Positions 8,682 to 17,123 of a DNA stretch of 64,000 bases are shown in pieces. Origin of the DNA: Sulfuritalea sp. (lineage in GTDB: Bacteria > Pseudomonadota > Gammaproteobacteria > Burkholderiales > Rhodocyclaceae); assembly GCA_023700805.1 (NCBI GenBank), contig JAMPYF010000016.1:1-64000 (forward strand). Direction: 5' to 3'. Under the pieces are notes generated by a model. The model was not told where the DNA came from, did no database searches, and saw nothing but the letters and a program-made list of their open reading frames with translations. Numbering within the stretch: the stretch's first letter is position 1; each line of letters opens with the position of its first letter. Position numbers and translations under genes: made by a program.

Positions 8682-11242
8682 GGCTGGTCCTGCGGCTGAC
8701 TGTCGCTTTCGGGCAGCCTGACCCGGGCATTGACCCAGGTCTTGCCGAAATGGCTTTCGGTGACCGGCTGGCCGAAGCGGAAGCCCTGCAGGACGTCGCA
8801 GTCCTGCGCCACCAGGAAGGACCACTGCTCGTCCGTCTCGACGCCCTCGGCGATGATCTGCAGGCCAAGCGCCTGCGCCATGCGCACTGCCGCGATGACC
8901 AGGGCGCGGTCGCTCTGGTCGTCCGAAACGTCGTGTATGAAACTGCGATCGATCTTGACGGTATGGAAGGGAAACTCGCGCAGGTAGCTCAGCGAGGAAT
9001 AGCCGGTGCCGAAATCGTCCATCGACAGGCGGACACCGAGGGCATGAAGTTCGTCGAGGATCACCTTGACCTCGCCCTGGTTGCGCAGCAGCAGGCCTTC
9101 GGTGATCTCGATTTCGAGCTGTCCGGGCGGCACCTGGAATTCGTCGAGACAGTCCTTGACCAGGGCAACGAAGCCGCTGGTCTTGAACTGCCGCGGCGAG
9201 ACGTTCACCGCCATGACGAAACCGGTCTGCTGCAGGCGCCAGCGCGCCAGGGTGGCGCAGGCTTCGCGCAACACCCAGCGCCCGAGATCGACGATCAGAC
9301 CGTTTTGCTCGGCCACCGGAACGAAGGTGGCCGGCGGCACCATGCCCAGTTCCGGGCTGTTCCAGCGCAGCAGGGCTTCGGCGCCGATGATGCAGCCGCT
9401 GTCGGCCCGCACCAGCGGGTGATAGACGACATGCAGTTCGTGCCGTTCCAGCGCGCCGCGCATGCAGCGCCCGATTTCGAGTCGCTGCAGCGACAGATCG
9501 TGGATCGAGCGATTGTAGAAACGGTAGGTGTTGCGGCCTGAATCCTTGGCCTCGTACATGGCCAGATCGGCGTTGCGCAGCAGCACCATCGGCTCTGTTC
9601 CGTCGTCGGGGTACACCGCGATACCGACGCTCGGCGAGGTGACCAGCTCACGTTCGTCGACCTTGAACGGGGTCGAGAACGCCGCAATGACCTTTTCCGC
9701 AATCGCCGCCGCCTCGTCGCCGTGGTTGAGGCCGCCGGCGACGATCAGGAATTCGTCGCCGCCCAGCCGCGCCACCACGTCCTCGCCGCGCACCGATGCG
9801 ACCAGACGCTGCGCCACCTGGCGCAGCAGGTGGTCGCCGACGGCATGCCCGAGCGTGTCGTTCACGTCCTTGAAGTTGTCCAGATCGATGAACATCGCCG
9901 CCGCCCTGCCGCCATCGCGCCGGGCGCGGCTTATCGCCTGCACCAGGCGATCGTTGGCCAGCACGCGATTGGGCAGGCCGGTAAGCATGTCGTAATGCGC
10001 CTGGTAAGTGATTTTTTCCATTTGCTGGCGCTGTTCGGTGATGTCCTCGCGCGACAGCAGCAGATGGGTCGCCCGCCCCCTTTCGTCCTTCACGGCACCG
10101 AGCCGCAAGCGCTCCCAGTAGGCATCGTCGCCGCGCCGGCTGAGCTGTTCGAGCTCCCAGATGCCGCCACCGGTCGCAACGCGCAGCGCGTTGTCGGCGT
10201 CGAGCGGATCGGTGGTATGCATCACCTCGATCAACGGCTGCTCTATCGTCTCGGAGGCCGACCGGCCCGTGATCTTGCGATAGGCCGGGTTCACGAACTC
10301 GACCACACCGCCGATGCGGGCGATCAGGATACCCACGGGATTCTGCTCGACCACTTGCGAAAAGCGCACCAGGCGGCGATTGGCGCTCTTGAGGTCGGCG
10401 GTGCGTTCCTGTACGCGCACTTCGAGTTCGATTTGCGCGTTGCGCAAGGCACCTTCCCGCGTCAGCACCTGCTGCCGCATGGTGCCGAAGGCCTCGGCCA
10501 GGTCGCCGATTTCATCGTGGCGGGCGATCGTGATATCCCCGCTTTCCTCGCCGGCCGCCAGCTTCTGCGCATGCTCGCGCAGGATGCTGATGCGACGCAC
10601 CACCGTCTGTCCGGAATAGGCCAGACCGGCGAACATCACCAGACCGCCGAGCATCACCAGCCAGATGAAGTCCCGCCGCTGCGCCAGCTGTTCCTCGGCA
10701 GCTTTCTGGTAGGCGGCGTCGGCGGCGGCCTCGGTCTGTTCGGCAAGGCCGGTGAGCAGGGACTGGATAGAGAGAAACGGCAAATGCGATCCGGCCGCGG
10801 TGATGCGGCGCACGCCGGCCAGATTCATCTCGGCCGCCAGCCGGGCCTGATCCTGCAGGCGCGAGCGATAATCGCGCCAATGCTCGGCGAGACGCTGCGC
10901 ATCGCCCGGCGCTTCCCTGGCCAGCACCGCCGAAAACTTGCCGACCTCGGCATCCACCGCGGCGATCTCGGCGTGCAGCCGCGTGACGTGCGACTGCAGG
11001 GCGAAAACATCCTCCAAATGCCCGAGTTCCAGTTCCAGATTGCGCAGGCCACCGAAGCGTGCCTGCAGCGAATGCAGCCGTGCCAGCGGTCGGACGTGGT
11101 ATTCCAGTGTGGTGATCAGGCGTTCCGAGGATTTGTCCAGCATCCGATTGCCGGCGAAAAGCAGGCTGAGCACCAGCACCGCGCCGCCGGCAAAACCGGT
11201 AAGCAATTGCGGCAGAAGACCGAAGCGCCTCGGCAGTTTCAT
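8666..11242 (-). CDS. Membrane GGDEF-EAL protein (HAMP-PAS-GGDEF-EAL)
   Basis: An 858-residue protein starting at ATG 11242. A first membrane helix at about 8-28, a mainly helical periplasmic region at about 30-190 and a second helix at about 190-212 are followed by HAMP (to about 265), PAS (about 285-400), GGDEF (about 415-575) and EAL (about 590-835). The cyclase motif is intact (RLGGDEF) and is preceded by an RxxD inhibitory site (RGED). The EAL domain has EALLRW, EIEITEG, DDFGTGYSSL, KIDRSF and AEGVET, so both activities look possible. It starts 11 bases after the solute-binding protein gene, which suggests that the binding protein delivers the signal to the periplasmic domain (inference). 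The protein stops at PFIPI just where a CZB-like frame begins one base out of phase. Confidence 0.92.
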   Translation of the reverse strand: MKLPRRFGLLPQLLTGFAGGAVLVLSLLFAGNRMLDKSSERLITTLEYHVRPLARLHSLQARFGGLRNLELELGHLEDVFALQSHVTRLHAEIAAVDAEVGKFSAVLAREAPGDAQRLAEHWRDYRSRLQDQARLAAEMNLAGVRRITAAGSHLPFLSIQSLLTGLAEQTEAAADAAYQKAAEEQLAQRRDFIWLVMLGGLVMFAGLAYSGQTVVRRISILREHAQKLAAGEESGDITIARHDEIGDLAEAFGTMRQQVLTREGALRNAQIELEVRVQERTADLKSANRRLVRFSQVVEQNPVGILIARIGGVVEFVNPAYRKITGRSASETIEQPLIEVMHTTDPLDADNALRVATGGGIWELEQLSRRGDDAYWERLRLGAVKDERGRATHLLLSREDITEQRQQMEKITYQAHYDMLTGLPNRVLANDRLVQAISRARRDGGRAAAMFIDLDNFKDVNDTLGHAVGDHLLRQVAQRLVASVRGEDVVARLGGDEFLIVAGGLNHGDEAAAIAEKVIAAFSTPFKVDERELVTSPSVGIAVYPDDGTEPMVLLRNADLAMYEAKDSGRNTYRFYNRSIHDLSLQRLEIGRCMRGALERHELHVVYHPLVRADSGCIIGAEALLRWNSPELGMVPPATFVPVAEQNGLIVDLGRWVLREACATLARWRLQQTGFVMAVNVSPRQFKTSGFVALVKDCLDEFQVPPGQLEIEITEGLLLRNQGEVKVILDELHALGVRLSMDDFGTGYSSLSYLREFPFHTVKIDRSFIHDVSDDQSDRALVIAAVRMAQALGLQIIAEGVETDEQWSFLVAQDCDVLQGFRFGQPVTESHFGKTWVNARVRLPESDSQPQDQPFIPI

Positions 11243-11253
11243 GCTTTTGACAT

Positions 11254-12729
11254 TTATCTGGCGGCGCCGATGCCCGGTTCACGGTCAGCGAATCCGGCGT
11301 GGAAAATTTTCAGCCACGGCAGTTGCTGGTCGCGACCGCGCCGCTGGGTGACCTTCTCCCAGCCCTGCGCGGTTTGCCGCATCGCCTCGGCGGCCGAGAT
11401 CTTCCCGCTGGCCGCCTCCCAGAGATGCCGGTCGAGTATCTCCAGGTACTCGCCGTCGCCAGGCATGCCGGTGCCCGGCGGCAGCGCAATCGCCCACTCG
11501 CTGGCGAACGCCGCCAGCGCCTGCGGCGTGTACAGCTCCTTGATGCGCGCATCGCCGAGATGGTGCCAGCGGAAAGGATCGGTGAATCCTCCCTTGACGC
11601 CCACCGTGCGCAGCGAGTTGTCCGGATCGGTCAGCCACATGGCGAACAGGAAGGCCAGCTTGCGCTGCGCACCCCGACTGGAAACCACCAGGTTGTTGCC
11701 ATAGATCGGTACGTTCTGGCGCACGATGCGCTCGCCGATCCGGGTGCCCGGAATCGGCACCGCGACGAATTTGCCGCGCACGGAGGAAGCCGACGAGTTC
11801 AACAGCTTGGCGCCAGCCACGGTAAATACCGACGAAAACGCCTTGCCCTGCATGAACAGGGGCAGCGTGTAGCTGTAATCCCGGCCCTCGCCGAGAATCT
11901 CCGAAGGAGAATGACGCACGGTGCGCACGTAGCTTTCGGTGGCGGCGATTCCCGCCGGCGAATCGATCAGCGGCTTCAGGTTCTCGTCGAACAGCTTGCG
12001 ATGCGGTGCGCTTTGCGACAGGTAGCGCGGCAGCCAGAACATCCAGCCACCCGCCCGCTCGCGCTGTTCCACGCTGCCGTACAGTCCCTGTTGCGGCCGG
12101 TGGAAAAAGCTCACCAGTTGATCGTATTCCTGCCAGGTCCTGGGCAGCGCGAGTTCGCGGCCGTAGGCCTGGCGAAAGGCGGCGCGCTCGGCGGAATTTT
12201 CCATCAGGTCGCGGCGCAGATACAGCAGCAGGATGTCGCCGTCGGCCGGAATGGCGACTGCCTTGTCGCCGAAGTATCCCTGCAGACGCGGCCGCACAAA
12301 GCCTTGCGGCGGCGCGCCATCGAGGGTAAAGCCGTAGTGCTTGAGCAGCGGCGTCAAGTCCTCGACCAGCCCCTGCTCCAGCAGATCGGGGAATTCGTGA
12401 GTGCGCGCCACCGTCAGATCGATGTCGGGGTTGGCCTTCAGATTGGCCACGGACGGCTGCTGCGGAATCACGCGCGCCGTGATCATGACCCCGCTGCGCT
12501 GCTCCCATTCCCTCTGCAGTTCCAGTTCGGGGCCCAGCAGCGCGGCGATATTGCCCGATTTGAAAGCCACCTTGACCGCGGCATTGCGCGGCACTTCGCC
12601 CGCGGCGATCATCTGCTTGACCATGGCCAGTGCGCGCTCGGCCTGGGCGCCGGCGCTGGCGGCACCCGATGCCAGGAGCAATGCAAGGGCGAGCAGCCGG
12701 ACGACGTGCCGGCCCAAAATTCCTGTCAT
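11254..12729 (-). CDS. Periplasmic extracellular solute-binding protein (ABC family 1 type)
   Basis: A 491-residue protein if started at ATG 12729. The start is chosen because it gives a clear signal peptide (MTGILGRHVVRLLALALLLASGAASAGAQA); a longer open frame to 13371 runs through intergenic sequence and the LysE gene. The mature part has the sequence style of sugar-type binding proteins: FKSGNIAALLGPELELQREW near the start, DIDLTVARTHEFPDLLEQGLVEDLTPLL, and a later AIPADGDILLLYLRRDLM. No permease or ATPase gene is nearby. The next gene, 11 bases on, is a membrane GGDEF-EAL protein, so a sensory rather than a transport role is likely (inference). The ligand cannot be predicted from the sequence alone. 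Confidence 0.85.
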   Translation of the reverse strand: MTGILGRHVVRLLALALLLASGAASAGAQAERALAMVKQMIAAGEVPRNAAVKVAFKSGNIAALLGPELELQREWEQRSGVMITARVIPQQPSVANLKANPDIDLTVARTHEFPDLLEQGLVEDLTPLLKHYGFTLDGAPPQGFVRPRLQGYFGDKAVAIPADGDILLLYLRRDLMENSAERAAFRQAYGRELALPRTWQEYDQLVSFFHRPQQGLYGSVEQRERAGGWMFWLPRYLSQSAPHRKLFDENLKPLIDSPAGIAATESYVRTVRHSPSEILGEGRDYSYTLPLFMQGKAFSSVFTVAGAKLLNSSASSVRGKFVAVPIPGTRIGERIVRQNVPIYGNNLVVSSRGAQRKLAFLFAMWLTDPDNSLRTVGVKGGFTDPFRWHHLGDARIKELYTPQALAAFASEWAIALPPGTGMPGDGEYLEILDRHLWEAASGKISAAEAMRQTAQGWEKVTQRRGRDQQLPWLKIFHAGFADREPGIGAAR

Positions 12730-12905
12730 TGTCTGCTCTCCCTTAACCTGTCGCGCCCAGCCCGGTCCACCTGGCCCGATTCTAGGGGATGCGCGAGTAA
12801 CCTTGCAAGGATAAGTGCCTTGTACAGCCCCTATTTTCGGGCGTCGATAGCCTACATCGACGGTCGGGTATTGACGCCCGGCGGAGTCGAATTTCAGCGA
12901 CGGAT

Positions 12906-13538
12906 TCAGCGTCCCGCCGTTGCCAGATGCAGGGCCAGGGCGAAGAATATCGCCGCGGCGCCGCGATCCAGCCAGACCGCGAGCCTTGGCTGCCGTTGCA
13001 GGCGCGCGCCGACGCTGCCGGCGAACCAGCCCAGGCTGCCGAAGATCAACACCGTCTGTGCCGCAAACAAGGCACCCAGCAACAACATCTGAATCCACAC
13101 GGTACCGCGCGCCGGATCGACGAACTGGGGCAGAAAGGCGATGAAAAACAGGGCCACCTTGGGATTGATCACGTTGGCGATGAAGCCGCGACGCACATGG
13201 ACTCCGAGTGGTTCCACGCTGCCGTCGTCGAGCTTGGTCAATGCCATCGTTCCCGCATAACGCCAGGCCTGGACGCCGATGTAGACCAGATAGGCGGCGC
13301 CTGCCATCTTCAGCGTGGTGAAAGTCGTCGCCGAGGCCAGCACCACGGCGCCGATGCCCAGCGTTGCCCACAGCGTATGGGTGAAGCAGCCCAGCGCGCA
13401 GCCGAGACCGAAGCCGATGCCGGCCGAGCGACCGCGGCTGATGCCCACCGACAGCACCATCAGGTTGTCCGGTCCCGGTGCGATGGTGATCAGTACAGAG
13501 GCCGCGAGAAATGCGAACAGGACTTCCATGGAGATCAT
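12906..13538 (-). CDS. LysE/RhtB-family amino-acid exporter
   Basis: A 210-residue, strongly hydrophobic protein with about six membrane segments and the family signature near the N-terminus (LITIAPGPDNLMVLSVGISRGRSAG). RhtB/LysE proteins export amino acids such as threonine, homoserine, leucine or lysine across the inner membrane; the substrate is not predictable. The start at 13538 (MISMEVL) is used; MEVL nine bases downstream is an alternative. It begins directly after the stop of the MFS gene (13539), so the two probably share a transcript. The 176 bases between this gene and the solute-binding protein hold no recognised element. Confidence 0.88.
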   Translation of the reverse strand: MISMEVLFAFLAASVLITIAPGPDNLMVLSVGISRGRSAGIGFGLGCALGCFTHTLWATLGIGAVVLASATTFTTLKMAGAAYLVYIGVQAWRYAGTMALTKLDDGSVEPLGVHVRRGFIANVINPKVALFFIAFLPQFVDPARGTVWIQMLLLGALFAAQTVLIFGSLGWFAGSVGARLQRQPRLAVWLDRGAAAIFFALALHLATAGR

Positions 13539-14759
13539 TCAGGGAGTCCTTATGGATTGCCGCAGGCGACCGGCGCGCGACAGCAGCCAGGCGCCGGTCG
13601 CGACCAGCAGCGCCGCTTCGCCGAGCAGCGCAGCGGGCGCACTGGAAAGCGCGGCGAGGCTGCCGGCGATCAGGCCGCCTATGGCATCGAGCCCGAAACG
13701 GATGCTGGAAAAAAACGAAACCACGCGCCCACGCAGGCGATCGGGGGCTATGGTCTGCATCACCGTGTTGATGCCGACGTTGGCGCCGGAAATGCCGAAG
13801 CCCAGCGCCGCCAGCGCCGGCAGGGCGATGAGCAGATCGGCGCTGAGCGGAAACGCCAGCAGCGCCAGTGCCGCAAGGACCACGCAGAAGATCGCCAGGT
13901 TGAGGGTGGCACGCACCGATTGGCGCGTCGCCAGCATCAGCGTCGCGACAAAGGCGCCGCAGCCGGCGGCGCCCCAGAGCAGGCCGAGGGTGCGCGCATC
14001 GCCATGGAACACCTCCTTGGCGAATACCGGCAGCAGCACGGCATAGGCCGAAGCGGTCAGGTTGAGCAGGGCCAGCACGATCAGCAGGCTGCGTATCGGC
14101 CAGGTATCGAAGGCATAGCGCACGCCTTCCTTGAACACATGGCCGACGCTGCCGGCGGCCGGCGCATTCGCCGCCAGGCGCATGGCCGCGACACCCCAGA
14201 GCAATGCCAGGTAGGAAAACGCATTGAGCAGAAAGCAGGCCGCCTCCGACATGAAACCCAGCATCAGGCCCGCAATCGGCGGGCCGATGAAGCGGCCGAG
14301 GTTGAACAGCATGGCATTCAGCGCCAACGCGTTCGGCAGGTCGTCGCGGCCGCCGACCATGACCGGAATCAGCGACTGGCGCAAGGGCGTGTCGAAGGCG
14401 TTGAGCACGCCGAGGGACAGGGACATCAGGATGATCAGGCTCGGACCGATCAGTTCGAACCAGGTCAGCGCCGCCAGCGCGCTCGCCTGAATGAAAAGCA
14501 GGACCTGCACCTGCATCAGCAGGCGGCGCCGGTCGTGACGGTCTATCCAGGCGCCGGCCAGCGGCCCCACCACCAGGATAGGCGCCAGCGCGGCGAAGGC
14601 GGCAAGCCCCAACAGCGCGGCCGAGCCGGTCAGTCGATACACCAGCCAGGCCAGCGCGACCTGCTGGATCCAGGAGCCGAGTATCGAAACGGCCTGGCCA
14701 CAGAAATACAGCCGGAACGGGCGATGCGCCAGCGCCCGCATCGACGCCGGAAGTTTCAC
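13539..14759 (-). CDS. MFS transporter (EntS / MFS_3-like)
   Basis: A 406-residue protein with about twelve membrane segments. The N-terminus (RLYFCGQAVSILGSWIQQVALAWLVYRLTG) and the cytoplasmic loop GPLAGAWIDRHDRRRLLMQ are typical of the MFS_3 group, which includes the enterobactin exporter EntS and many uncharacterised efflux carriers. The second half repeats the pattern with LRGRVVSFFSSIRFGLDAIG. No siderophore genes are nearby, so the substrate is unknown. It is followed without a gap by the LysE-type exporter, so the pair may form an export operon (inference). Confidence 0.88.
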   Translation of the reverse strand: MKLPASMRALAHRPFRLYFCGQAVSILGSWIQQVALAWLVYRLTGSAALLGLAAFAALAPILVVGPLAGAWIDRHDRRRLLMQVQVLLFIQASALAALTWFELIGPSLIILMSLSLGVLNAFDTPLRQSLIPVMVGGRDDLPNALALNAMLFNLGRFIGPPIAGLMLGFMSEAACFLLNAFSYLALLWGVAAMRLAANAPAAGSVGHVFKEGVRYAFDTWPIRSLLIVLALLNLTASAYAVLLPVFAKEVFHGDARTLGLLWGAAGCGAFVATLMLATRQSVRATLNLAIFCVVLAALALLAFPLSADLLIALPALAALGFGISGANVGINTVMQTIAPDRLRGRVVSFFSSIRFGLDAIGGLIAGSLAALSSAPAALLGEAALLVATGAWLLSRAGRLRQSIRTP

Positions 14760-14777
14760 GGCGCGGTCAAGGCGCGG

Positions 14778-16220
14778 TCACAGGCCAGCCATCGCCAGGT
14801 ATTTGATCTCCAGGTATTCCTCGATGCCGTGGCTCGACCCCTCGCGGCCCAGGCCCGATTGCTTGACGCCGCCGAAAGGCGCGACCTCGTTGGAAATCAC
14901 GCCGGCATTGATGCCGACCATGCCGTAGTCGAGCGCCTCGCCGACGCGCCAGGCGCGCGCGATATCGCGGCTGTAGAAGTAGGCGGCAAGGCCGAACTCG
15001 GTATCGTTGGCCAGACGCACCGCCTCGGCTTCGTCCTTGAAGCTGAATATCGGCGCCACCGGACCGAAGATCTCCTCGCGCGCCAGACGCATCGCCGGCG
15101 TCGCGCCGGTCAGCACCGTCGGCTCGAAGAAGGTGCCGCCGCGCGCATGGCGCTTGCCGCCGCAGACGACCTTTGCGCCCTGCGCCACGGCGTCGGCCAG
15201 CAGTTCCTCGACCTTGGCCAGTCCCGCACCATCGATCAGCGGGCCTTGCGTGACGCCCTCCTCCAGCCCGCTGCCGACCTTGAGCCCGGCCACGGCGGCG
15301 GCGAGCTTCTGCGCAAACGCATCGCGCACGCCTTCCTGCACCAGGAAACGGTTGGTGCAGACGCAGGTCTGCCCCGTGTTGCGGTATTTCGAGGCCATCG
15401 CCCCGGCCACCGCGGCATCGAGATCGGCGTCGTCGAAGACGATGAAGGGCGCATTGCCGCCGAGTTCCAGCGACATCTTCTTGATCGTCGGCGCGCACTG
15501 CGCCATCAGCAGGCGGCCGACCTCGGTGGAGCCGGTGAAGGACAGTTTCAGCACTTTCGGATTCGAGGTCAGTTCGCCGCCGATCGGCACCGGTTCGCCG
15601 GTCACGATGTTGAGCACGCCGGCCGGTATGCCCGCCTGCTGCCCGAGCCAGGCCAGTGCCAGTGCGGAGAGCGGCGTCTGCTCGGCCGGCTTGACCACCA
15701 TGGTGCAGCCGGCCGCCAGGGCCGGCGCGACCTTGCGCGTGATCATCGCCGCCGGGAAGTTCCACGGCGTGATCGCGGCGCAGACGCCGACCGGCTGCTT
15801 CAGCACGATCAGGCGCCGATCCGGCAATGGCGAGGGAATGACCTCGCCATAGACGCGGCGCGCTTCCTCGGCGAACCACTCGATGAAGGACGCCGCATAG
15901 GCGATCTCGCCGCGCGCCTCGGCCAGCGGCTTGCCCTGTTCCAGGGTCATCAGGCGCGCCAGGTCCTCCTGGTTCTCCATCATCAGTTCGAACCAGCGCC
16001 TGAGTATCTTCGCCCGCTCGGCCGCGGTCCTCGCCCGCCACGGGTGGAAAGCCGCCTGCGCCGCATCGATGGCGCGGCGCGTCTCGGCGGCGCCGAAGCT
16101 CGGCACCGACCCGACCAGCTCACCATTGGCCGGGTTGCGGACTTCGAGGCTGGCGCCGGTGGCAGTCAACCATTCGCCATTGATCAGGCAGGCATTGCGC
16201 AGGAGTTCGGGATTGTTCAT
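14778..16220 (-). CDS. gabD: NAD(P)-dependent succinate-semialdehyde dehydrogenase
   Basis: A 480-residue aldehyde dehydrogenase that oxidises succinate semialdehyde to succinate. ATG 16220 (MNNPELLRNACLINGEW) gives the usual GabD length. Visible motifs are the cofactor-binding TPWNFPAAMITRK and VVKPAEQTPLSA, the GFTGS-type turn (SFTGSTEVG), the general-base Glu in SLELGGNAPF and the catalytic Cys in NTGQTCVCTN. The cysteine pair CVC at the active site is typical of the GabD group. It lies downstream of an HpaI-type aldolase whose product is succinate semialdehyde, so the two reactions fit together. The 102 bases between the genes hold a copy of the interspersed repeat. Confidence 0.92.
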   Translation of the reverse strand: MNNPELLRNACLINGEWLTATGASLEVRNPANGELVGSVPSFGAAETRRAIDAAQAAFHPWRARTAAERAKILRRWFELMMENQEDLARLMTLEQGKPLAEARGEIAYAASFIEWFAEEARRVYGEVIPSPLPDRRLIVLKQPVGVCAAITPWNFPAAMITRKVAPALAAGCTMVVKPAEQTPLSALALAWLGQQAGIPAGVLNIVTGEPVPIGGELTSNPKVLKLSFTGSTEVGRLLMAQCAPTIKKMSLELGGNAPFIVFDDADLDAAVAGAMASKYRNTGQTCVCTNRFLVQEGVRDAFAQKLAAAVAGLKVGSGLEEGVTQGPLIDGAGLAKVEELLADAVAQGAKVVCGGKRHARGGTFFEPTVLTGATPAMRLAREEIFGPVAPIFSFKDEAEAVRLANDTEFGLAAYFYSRDIARAWRVGEALDYGMVGINAGVISNEVAPFGGVKQSGLGREGSSHGIEEYLEIKYLAMAGL

Positions 16221-16296
16221 GGGGTGCTTTCGATCTGAAAGTTGAAGTTTAGCCGGACTGCGCTGAAAGGCGCGGACCGACCCTATGCCCGCCGCT

Positions 16297-16321
16297 CGCC
16301 GTATCGCCAGCGCCAACTCTT
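16297..16321 (+). repeat. Interspersed 25-bp repeat, copy B
   Basis: A full-length copy: CGCCGT, two bases, then CGCCAGCGCCAACTCT plus T. It lies one base beyond the stop codon of the minus-strand aldolase gene, between that gene and gabD. Read from the gene, it begins immediately after the stop. Core identity with copies E, F, G and H is exact over 13 bases. Confidence 0.85.
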
Positions 16322-16322
16322 G

Positions 16323-17117
16323 TCAAGTCGCCGCGCCAGGTTCGGATTCGTCGCCCTGGAACGAGGCGGCCAGATCGACCGCCGCGCTGCGCAGCAGCGT
16401 GGTATCGCCGCCGACGGCGACGAAGCTGGCGCCGCAGGCGCGATAGTGCCGCGCCAGCGCCGGCTCGGTGACGAAGATGCCGGCGGCCTTGCCGCTCGCC
16501 GCGATGCGCGGCAGTGCAGCCTCGATGGCCGCCCTGACTTCAGGATGCCCGGAATCGCCGAGATGGCCCAGCGAGGCGGCGAGATCGGCCGGGCCGATGA
16601 AGACGCCATCGACGCCCTCCACGGCCAGTATGGCGTCGAGATTCTCCAGGCCCGCCCGCGTTTCGACCTGGACCACCAGGCAGACCTCCGCGTTGGCATG
16701 TTTGACGTAGTCCTTGATGCCGCTCCAGCGCGCGGCGCGCGACAGCGAGGCGGCGACGCCGCGGATGCCCTCGGGTGGATAGCGCACCGCCCGCACCAGT
16801 TGCCGTGCCTGCTCGGCATTGTCCACCAGCGGCAGCAGCAGGGTCTGCGCGCCGGCGTCGAGATACTGCTTGATCAGCGCGGCGTCGTGACTCATCGGGC
16901 GCACCAGCAACTGCACCGGATAGGGCGCCGCCGCCTGCAGTTGCGCGAGTACGCTGGCGGGATTGTTGGGCGTGTGCTCGGCGTCGATCACCAGCCAGTC
17001 GAAACCCGCGCCGGCGAGAATCTCCATGCTGATGCCATTGGCCAGGCCGACGAAGAGTCCGACCTGCCACTGCCCCTGCCGCAGCTTTTGCCTGAAGAGG
17101 TTTTTCGGCATGTCCAT
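16323..17117 (-). CDS. hpaI: HpcH/HpaI-family aldolase (4-hydroxy-2-oxoheptanedioate aldolase type)
   Basis: A 264-residue class II (metal-dependent) pyruvate aldolase. In the 4-hydroxyphenylacetate (homoprotocatechuate) pathway, HpaI cleaves 4-hydroxy-2-oxoheptanedioate to pyruvate and succinate semialdehyde. Family motifs present are FDWLVIDAEHTPNN, LLVRPM (catalytic Arg), LLLPLVDNAEQA, VVQVETRAGLENLDAI (metal-binding Glu) and GPADLAASLG (metal-binding Asp). The start is ATG 17117. A LysR regulator lies 6 bases upstream and gabD follows downstream, so the group could process pyruvate-derived 4-hydroxy-2-oxoacids. The other hpa genes are absent, so related aldolases such as GarL or RhmA functions remain possible. 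The symbol is given on family resemblance and context. Confidence 0.75.
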   Translation of the reverse strand: MDMPKNLFRQKLRQGQWQVGLFVGLANGISMEILAGAGFDWLVIDAEHTPNNPASVLAQLQAAAPYPVQLLVRPMSHDAALIKQYLDAGAQTLLLPLVDNAEQARQLVRAVRYPPEGIRGVAASLSRAARWSGIKDYVKHANAEVCLVVQVETRAGLENLDAILAVEGVDGVFIGPADLAASLGHLGDSGHPEVRAAIEAALPRIAASGKAAGIFVTEPALARHYRACGASFVAVGGDTTLLRSAAVDLAASFQGDESEPGAAT

Positions 17118-17123
17118 GTTGGC

